NCBI RefSeq assembly: GCF_901709675.1
Contig: NC_051090.1
Span: forward strand, 2,539,342-2,603,341
Direction of reading: 5' to 3'
Length of the DNA: 64,000 bases
Source of the DNA: Syngnathus acus
Taxonomy: Eukaryota > Chordata > Actinopteri > Syngnathiformes > Syngnathidae
Position 1 is the first letter of the stretch. Each line of letters starts with the position of its first letter. The position numbers and the translations under genes were made by a program. Positions 35,169 to 64,000 of this stretch are shown here, in pieces. The notes under the pieces were generated by a model. It had not been told where the DNA came from, made no database searches, and worked only from the letters and a program-made list of their open reading frames with translations.

Positions 35169-37040
35169 CGGCGTAATCAGTCACTCCTATCGCCCCCCCC
35201 CTCCTCGTCCTCCTCCTGTCTTGCAGCATAAATCTGCCGCCTGACAGCTGGAGTCGCCCTGACCAATCCGCTCTGAATTAGCGTGAAGATTTTCAACTTT
35301 GATGAGAGTGGCTTCAAAATACTGGTGTAAAAAAAGTAAGGTTAAAAATAATCTGCTATCAGATCCAGACAGAATGTTCTTTGTTGGAAATTGTTTTTTT
35401 TTGGAGAAAAACGTAACATTACAAAATAAATAAATAAACATAGTATTAGTTTTATGAGAATAAGTTTAAGAAAACTAAAAGTAGTACATCTGTTCCAAAA
35501 ATGCATATTTTTTAGCTTTTCACCAAATTATCCTTCAACTGGATTTGAAGTATCAGGGCTGGATCTGTTCTCCTGTGGAAGTCTTTAATCAGCATCCATG
35601 GCGGGCGGGAACTAATCCCTGTTTTGCTACTCATGAGGCCGACCCACGCCCTTTCTCAGACCATCTTTCCCAAGGCCACATCTGGAGTGACATCATTAAG
35701 AAAGCACTGCTGCAGACGGGTCGTCATATTCCGCTGTCACATGACCGCTGCATTTGCTACCTAGATCTTCAGTCGGGAGTAATTTGAGTTCATTCACTTC
35801 TTGATAACACCACTATCGCAATGACAGACCTTTTCACCACTTGTAATAAATAATAAGTGGTCGGCGTGCGGATCCCAGTGGGACGCCATGGCCAACTTCT
35901 ATATATACAAGTTATTTATTATCAATAGATATGAACAATCTGACAAATTGGACTTGCTACAAAATGACTCGCATGAGGGGGGCTTAATTTGCTCCTTTTG
36001 GTCCTGCGAGGCCTTCGAGCTGGGTTGAATGGAGGACAGAGCAGCAGGAGGCCCGCCAAGTGTTCTGTCACGGGGTGTAAAGACAAACAATCGATGGCAC
36101 GACATGGGGGGGGGGTTGCTTATCCTTGTGATGAGCCACAGATTTACACCTGGTTTATTCGCTACACTGATCCTCTGAAAACTAGAGTGAGTTGACATTA
36201 TTATTTTCATTCTTAATTAAGAATGAAGACATAACTTTCTGATAAATACTGGTTTAAATCTAGGTTTAGTTCCAATTTTGACATAAAGAGGGCAGTCCAT
36301 TATTGCAATCAGCACATTCTCTGATTCACCAGAGCAGGATGGGCCACCATCACTGTAAGTGAGGTTCTGAGATTGAGAAGAGACACAATAATAGACTGGT
36401 TTGCCCTAGCTGACTTTTGCTGAGAAAAGTGGGCTGGACCCTGGACTGGTCAATGCAAAACAACCAGTCAGAACAATTTACTTTTCAAAGAATAAATGTA
36501 TTTTTTTTGGAAAATGCTTGCATGGGTTTGCTCCACATAACTAGATGAAGAAACCCATGCAGAAGCTTAGAACTGTGAGGCAACCAGGACATTAACATGA
36601 ATGCACACTAGGTAAAATGAGTATTTTTTTCCTGTTGCACTTGACTGCTTATGGTTTGAGTGTCAACCTGTGGTTTCCCCTAAAAAAAAGTCCCCCTGCT
36701 GACCTTTTTGCACCTAGTAGGGGTCCCTTTGTCTTTTTGATTTTTTCTTAAAAAAGAGTCACCTCCATCCAGACCAGAAACCTGCACTCAGCCTGCCACA
36801 AAACCGTAAAATAACATTAAGTTTCGTCCTTATTTAGATTTTTATAATGGTCGTGTAGATTTTGTGAGATTCAATGAACGGGTTAATCTGAAGTCATCCG
36901 CCAAGTACAAAAATGATAAAATGGAAATTCCTCCGCTGCGGCGACACATCGAGAGGGAAAACTTTTCCGCAAGTTTCTTTTTCATCGTACCCTCGACCCA
37001 ACAGGCGAATATATTAATAGAATTAATCATTTTTATACAT
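33280..37040. other. Divergent intergenic gap, shroom2 to notch3
   Basis: No exon recognised. It contains a long (AC)n run, a poly-C run near 34440-34456, and a dispersed-repeat end near 33715-33781 (AAGTCAAGGCACCGCTGTA). Word CCACTAGATGGTAG at 33362-33375 is one base off the CTCF core. The blocks around 35520-35800 and 36290-36600 are of even composition and could hold enhancers, but nothing in the sequence proves it. Confidence 0.45.
35122..35167. repeat. (AC)23 microsatellite
   Basis: The longest uninterrupted dinucleotide run in the window. Confidence 0.95.
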
Positions 37041-37048
37041 TTTGAGTT

Positions 37049-37056
37049 TATATAAG
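37049..37056 (+). promoter_or_regulatory. notch3: Possible TATA box of notch3
   Basis: TATATAAG about 420 bases upstream of the notch3 ATG, which would put the start near 37080. A 23-base poly-T tract at 37362-37384 lies between it and the ATG. That is an unusual 5' UTR, so a start downstream of the tract is equally possible. Confidence 0.3.
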
Positions 37057-37470
37057 TAGAAAACGAGCCTTGGTGGCTTTAAAAGGGACATCATTTTTGG
37101 TAATAAATAGATCCACTTGAAGGGCGGAAGGATATCCGCTTTCACGTCTTCACTCGTTGACAAGCAATGGAGAGGTAGAGAGGTGCGACGCGGCGCCTGA
37201 GCAATTTAAGTAAAAACAAGGACTTTTAAAAACTATCCACGCCTAAAAACGCGTGCTAGCAACTTATCAAGAAACTACCAACATGCTTTAATTGATCTTC
37301 GTCGAGTTACTATTTTTTCATCTACTAATTACGCACGCGTCAATTCCCAGCGTAGCCGGACTTTTTTTTTTTTTTTTTTTTTTTGAGAAGTCACCGTCCG
37401 GAGAGGCAAGCAAGCAGGCAGCACACTTTTGGGACTCGCGTGACCTTATGTGGATTTTACACCAAAAAAC

Positions 37471-60812
<23,342 letters not shown>

Positions 60813-60978
60813 GCTGGCCGGCGGGCGGCCAAGCAGCCAAAGAATGACTCTTGGGGGTTCTACGCGCTTCCGCGTAGTAACTTTCTTTGTTCCCATTATA
60901 TGTATGTTATAGCCTTCTCTCTTTGCACTTAAGAAAACTTATGTATAGTTTCTAAAATGTCCCGAGCTAGAAATCAAA

Positions 60979-61200
60979 TACAGTGGTGCCTTGACTAAGT
61001 GTTTTTTTTTTTCTGTTACAAGCAAACTTGTGATCATTACACCCAAATTCAAAATGAGACCACACAGAGGTCCTGGAACTAATGAACTTGTATGGAACAG
61101 TATCTTTGTACAGTACACCCCCCAAAAAAAAAATAATGTTGTGACATTGTCTCCATGTGTACCAAACAACCTCACGTAAAATTCGGTTGGCAAGCAACCA
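60979..61200. repeat. TACAGTGGTGCCTTGA dispersed repeat inside the notch3 3' UTR
   Basis: Begins TACAGTGGTGCCTTGACTAAG and continues with diverged family words (GCAAACTTGTGATC, AACTAATGAACTTGTATGG). The right limit is approximate. Confidence 0.45.
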
Positions 61201-61963
61201 TGGACTTTTTATTTGTATTTTTTTTTTACGATCACATGGTCATGGAGATGGGGAGCGGGGATGTTCTGCATTGATCCTTTGTGCCTCTTCTATTTATGCG
61301 TGTTCATGTTGAAACCACTCCCCTTTGGCCAAGCGTACGGGACTGGATTGCCTGTTTGTTATTCGTGACACCATCGCAAGCTTTTACTTGTGGGCAGTTA
61401 CAAAAAAGGAAAATCATCGTTGGAAAGCTCCATTTTTTTTTCTGGTGTTGAAATATACACGGACGCACAGCACATTCTGCTTGTAAAGTCTGAGATTTTA
61501 CTTGGCAACGTTTTTTTTTTTAACGGCTTTTTTTATATGAATACGGTGCGCACTTGATTGTAAATGATTTTTTTTTAACTGCCTCTTTTTCCATGTTTTC
61601 TTTCAAAACTATGTAACCTTCCTCTTTTTTTTTTGCTTAGTTACAATCATTGTGTCTGTTTTATGTCGTGATGCATAAGTCACGTCTCGAGGTCAATCAA
61701 AGTATTTTGTCTTCGAAGTTCTTCTCTGGAAAGCCGTTTGAGCGTTTATTCCACATTCTTGGTAATCTCAGAAGGTACTTATACGCTTTTCTCACTAATA
61801 AGAATTAGCGTAGGAGTAAAATGACTACTAGGAATGTTTTTGTTTTTTTTCCACTGCAAGTACCACTTTTGGATTTATTCGTCATTTTTGCTGGTGTGCT
61901 GAATTGTCTTATTAGTGAAGGCAAAAGTATAATAGGTTACGGAACTTGAGGTCAAGGATATGG

Positions 61964-61969
61964 AATAAA
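61964..61969 (+). terminator. notch3: Candidate notch3 poly-A signal AATAAA
   Basis: Canonical hexamer about 1.15 kb past the stop codon. The ATTAAA at 62224-62229 is an alternative with a better downstream GU-rich element. Confidence 0.45.
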
Positions 61970-62309
61970 TGTTCTCACGGCTTTCCGTACCCACTTGCAG
62001 TCGTGCGTCCTATACAAAGGTCGCAATTGCGATTTGCAATTGGCAATATTCTCAACCAAGTCGTGGTTTAAATTTCCACAAGAGACATTTGATATTTCTG
62101 CATATATAGCAGGTAAAAGCTATGTTTATAAAGTCTGTGTATATAGATGTTTCTTTTCATTGACCAGATGTAGTTGTGGCCAAGTTTGGTAAACTAGAAC
62201 AAAAAGATCAGCCAACTTTCCTAATTAAAGCCCGGATTATCAGCGTCATGTGTGTTCTTTTATTTTAGACAGTTTTATTTTTATCTTAATTAATTCAATT
62301 TATTTGATA

Positions 62310-62850
62310 AAATATAGAATAGAATAGATCTTTATTGTCATTGTCACACATCATCATCATCATCGGTTTAAAGTCCATGTTCCTGATTTTCTGTAGGGGT
62401 TAACTCCCTTAGCCCATTCCTCTCCCGAGGAGCCCACTGGGCAGTGGTACTATTAACCCATAGTTGGGGGCTGGTTCGTGGGCACCAGGGCGTGTCCACA
62501 CACCGGTGGGCCTGCGTGCCGCACGTCTAGGGGCCAAACCTCCTCCGAGTCCCTTGTAGTTTAGCCTGGGTCCGTGTTGTACCCAGTTACCATGTGTCGC
62601 CGCGTGGAGGCACTACATAGGGCTTGCTGTTAGAGAGGCTTTGTACTGGCAGGGAGAGACTTACGCACTCGGCTCTCCCGTTCGCATACTGCTAGCCAGC
62701 GGTGAGGGTTGACAGTGAGAAGTGACATGCACTGGGCACTCCACCAACACACTAGACGCATCATAACAACCCGACTTGGTCTTATGAAGTCAGACACACA
62801 TGTACAACGAAATTTAAAAAGTGCCAACCGATCAGCGCATGAGATAAAAA
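62310..62850 (-). mobile_element. Retroposon 3' tail (ATAAAGATCTATTC type), split by a nested insertion
   Basis: The two outer pieces, 62310-62351 and 62802-62850, together resemble a common teleost retroposon tail. On the minus strand it reads AAATTTCGTTGTACATGTGT, then GACAATGACAATAAAGATC, then ATTCT repeats. The element's body is not visible. Confidence 0.6.
62352..62794 (-). mobile_element. Nested 443-bp retroposon with CACACAT target duplication
   Basis: Flanked by CACACAT at 62345-62351 and 62795-62801. On the minus strand its 3' end is a (GAT)n tail. It is markedly more GC-rich than the surroundings. A 54-residue open stretch (SDFIRPSRVVMMRLVCWW start) may be the end of a retrotransposon frame. 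Family not recognised. Confidence 0.6.
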
Positions 62851-62885
62851 TCTGTCTGTCTATCTATCTACGTCTGTCTGTCTAA
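62851..62885. repeat. (CTGT)/(CTAT) tetranucleotide repeat
   Basis: TCTGTCTGTCTATCTATCTA and onward, next to the retroposon tail. Confidence 0.85.
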
Positions 62886-63030
62886 ATTTCTCCGTGTGTA
62901 TATTTAAATAAATTCTGACCAACTATTGTCTGCAAACCTGTGTTGTGCAGTTTGCTAACTGGCCAGTAGGTGGCAACCTATCGACTTAACAGCACCAATC
63001 AAACCTGGAACCTAACGAAGAAGACGTTTG

Positions 63031-63135
63031 CACGGAAGTGGCTTTTTTTTTAATATTGTTGAGCGAACCGAAACGTCTGTTCCGCTTTTCCTGGTTTAGC
63101 GATGCTTGTCTAAATTCAAATTTTCTTTGAGGATG
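63031..63135 (+). promoter_or_regulatory. Putative promoter and first exon of an unidentified gene
   Basis: CACGGAAGTG (ETS-type) at 63031-63040, a pyrimidine-rich start-like word TCCGCTTTTCC at 63081-63091, and an ATG at 63133-63135 directly followed by the donor GTAAGT. A 3-codon upstream ATG-TAA lies at 63102-63113. The layout resembles housekeeping genes whose first exon ends at the start codon. No second exon is in the window. Confidence 0.35.
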
Positions 63136-63507
63136 GTAAGTGCGTCATAATGTCTGAGTCGCCGCGAATGGTGGATGACCTGGGCCGGTTGACGGACAAC
63201 AGGACGTGACCGAAAGAAAGAATTTTGACACTTTGTCAGAGCGGACGAGAAGTGAGCTGCAATTCCCTTGTTCGTAATTTTAAGACTCACTTACAGGTAA
63301 GAAAACTGTTCCTCTAATCCTTTGGTGTTTAACTTTCGGTTTCCTCCCAAAAATTGAAGAATGCAAGGGCGACTTTTGACATTCATTTTTAACACGTTTA
63401 AACGAAATCATCGGTGTTGGTAAATACTGTGTTAAAGACTGTAAATGAAGCTTTGGATCACAACTTTGCTGCAAATTCACAGGATGCAACAATGAGGAGA
63501 AGATTGA

Positions 63508-64000
63508 CTAAGATAAGATAAGATAAGATAAGATAATCCTTTATTATTCCCTCAATGGGGAAACTCCTATGTTAGCAGCAGTACACTTAACATATACACA
63601 CACACACGCATGCGGGGAAGGGGGTAAAAGATTTTAAAGTAGAAGGTATATATAATTAAAAAATATGGACAGTGTATACAAAATACACAATATGCAGTGG
63701 AGATAAAAAAAATATTAGATAAAAAAAAAAATAAAAAAAATTAGTGCAAGTGAAGAAAAAATAAATAAAAAACAGTGCAAAGAAAGCAGGTAAAAGAGTG
63801 TGAGGTAGACAGATATTGCACATAGTGTGATTGCACATATGGTTATTGCACGTTATTGCATGTTATTTTGTCCGTTAGCTACGGTGATCGGCCTGGTTGT
63901 ACAGTCTGATGGCAGCAGGGAGGAAGGACCTGCGATGCCTCTCGGTGGTGCATCGTGGGTGACGAAGCCGGTCACTGATGGAGCTCTCCAGGGCTCTGAC
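63508..64000 (-). mobile_element. LINE 3' end, continuing past the right edge
   Basis: On the minus strand: the end of a reverse-transcriptase frame, a 3' UTR with many GTGCAATA-like words, a GGGAATAATAAAGGATTATC ending, then (TTATC)n at 63512-63537. This is the usual structure of L2/CR1/Rex-like fish LINEs. Only the last part is in the window. Confidence 0.8.
63875..64000 (-). CDS. LINE ORF2 C-terminal fragment
   Basis: Open frame entering from the right edge and ending in TAA at 63875-63877. It contains ALESSISDRLRHPRC and RSFLPAAIRLYNQ, the conserved tail of non-LTR retrotransposon reverse transcriptases of the L2/CR1 kind. About 41 residues visible. No protein start in the window. Confidence 0.75.
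   Translation of the reverse strand, partial: VRALESSISDRLRHPRCTTERHRRSFLPAAIRLYNQADHRS

Larger units (their letters stand above)
60813..62250 (+). other. notch3: notch3 3' UTR
   Basis: AT-rich, many T-runs, no exon. A copy of the TACAGTGGTGCCTTGA repeat lies near its start. Candidate poly-A signals are AATAAA at 61964-61969 and ATTAAA at 62224-62229; the second is followed by a TGTGTGTTCTTTTATTTT GU/U-rich stretch. Confidence 0.55.

Noticed and set aside
63508-64000. Retroviral or endogenous viral copy at the right edge
   Set aside because: The terminal pentamer repeat, 3' UTR layout and the SFLPAAIRLYN tail are those of a non-LTR LINE. No LTR, gag or env signals are present.

Overview
The window is vertebrate nuclear DNA, most probably from a ray-finned (percomorph-type) fish. 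The genes are intron-rich with GT-AG splice sites. There are many (CA)n runs, short teleost-style dispersed repeats, and a LINE ending in an (ATAAG)n tail. The proteins read as fish orthologues of vertebrate genes. All exon boundaries below were worked out by hand from splice signals, reading phase and remembered family sequences. No alignment was run.

Layout. (1) 96-11460, minus strand: wwc3, a KIBRA-family Hippo scaffold; 14 coding exons are present and the rest of the C2 domain and the C-terminus lie off the left edge. (2) 13181-13831, plus: an intronless claudin of the claudin-22/24 type. (3) 16273-16983, minus: an intronless claudin-34. (4) 19056-32202, minus: shroom2, 11 coding exons, with a non-coding first exon near 32884-33270. 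(5) 33.3-37.4 kb: a gap between divergent genes. (6) 37471-60812, plus: a complete Notch receptor, best read as notch3, with 35 coding exons and about 2,479 residues. (7) 60813-64000: notch3 3' UTR, a nested retroposon, a possible promoter and first exon of another gene, and the 3' end of a LINE.

The order WWC3 - CLDN34 - SHROOM2 is, from memory, that of human Xp22.2, so the left half is an old syntenic block. NOTCH3 is on human chromosome 19, so its position beside shroom2 reflects a rearrangement on one lineage. The genes do not form an operon. Their roles loosely share epithelial themes: Hippo scaffolding, tight junctions, apical actomyosin and Notch signalling.

I found no previously undescribed multi-gene system. 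The points most worth checking are: a phase-symmetric 34-codon exon in shroom2 after the PDZ domain; methionine in place of the usual valine at the Notch S3 site; a GC-AG intron in notch3; a promoter-like first exon near 63.03-63.14 kb in which the ATG abuts a splice donor; and a clean nested retroposon with a 7-bp target duplication.
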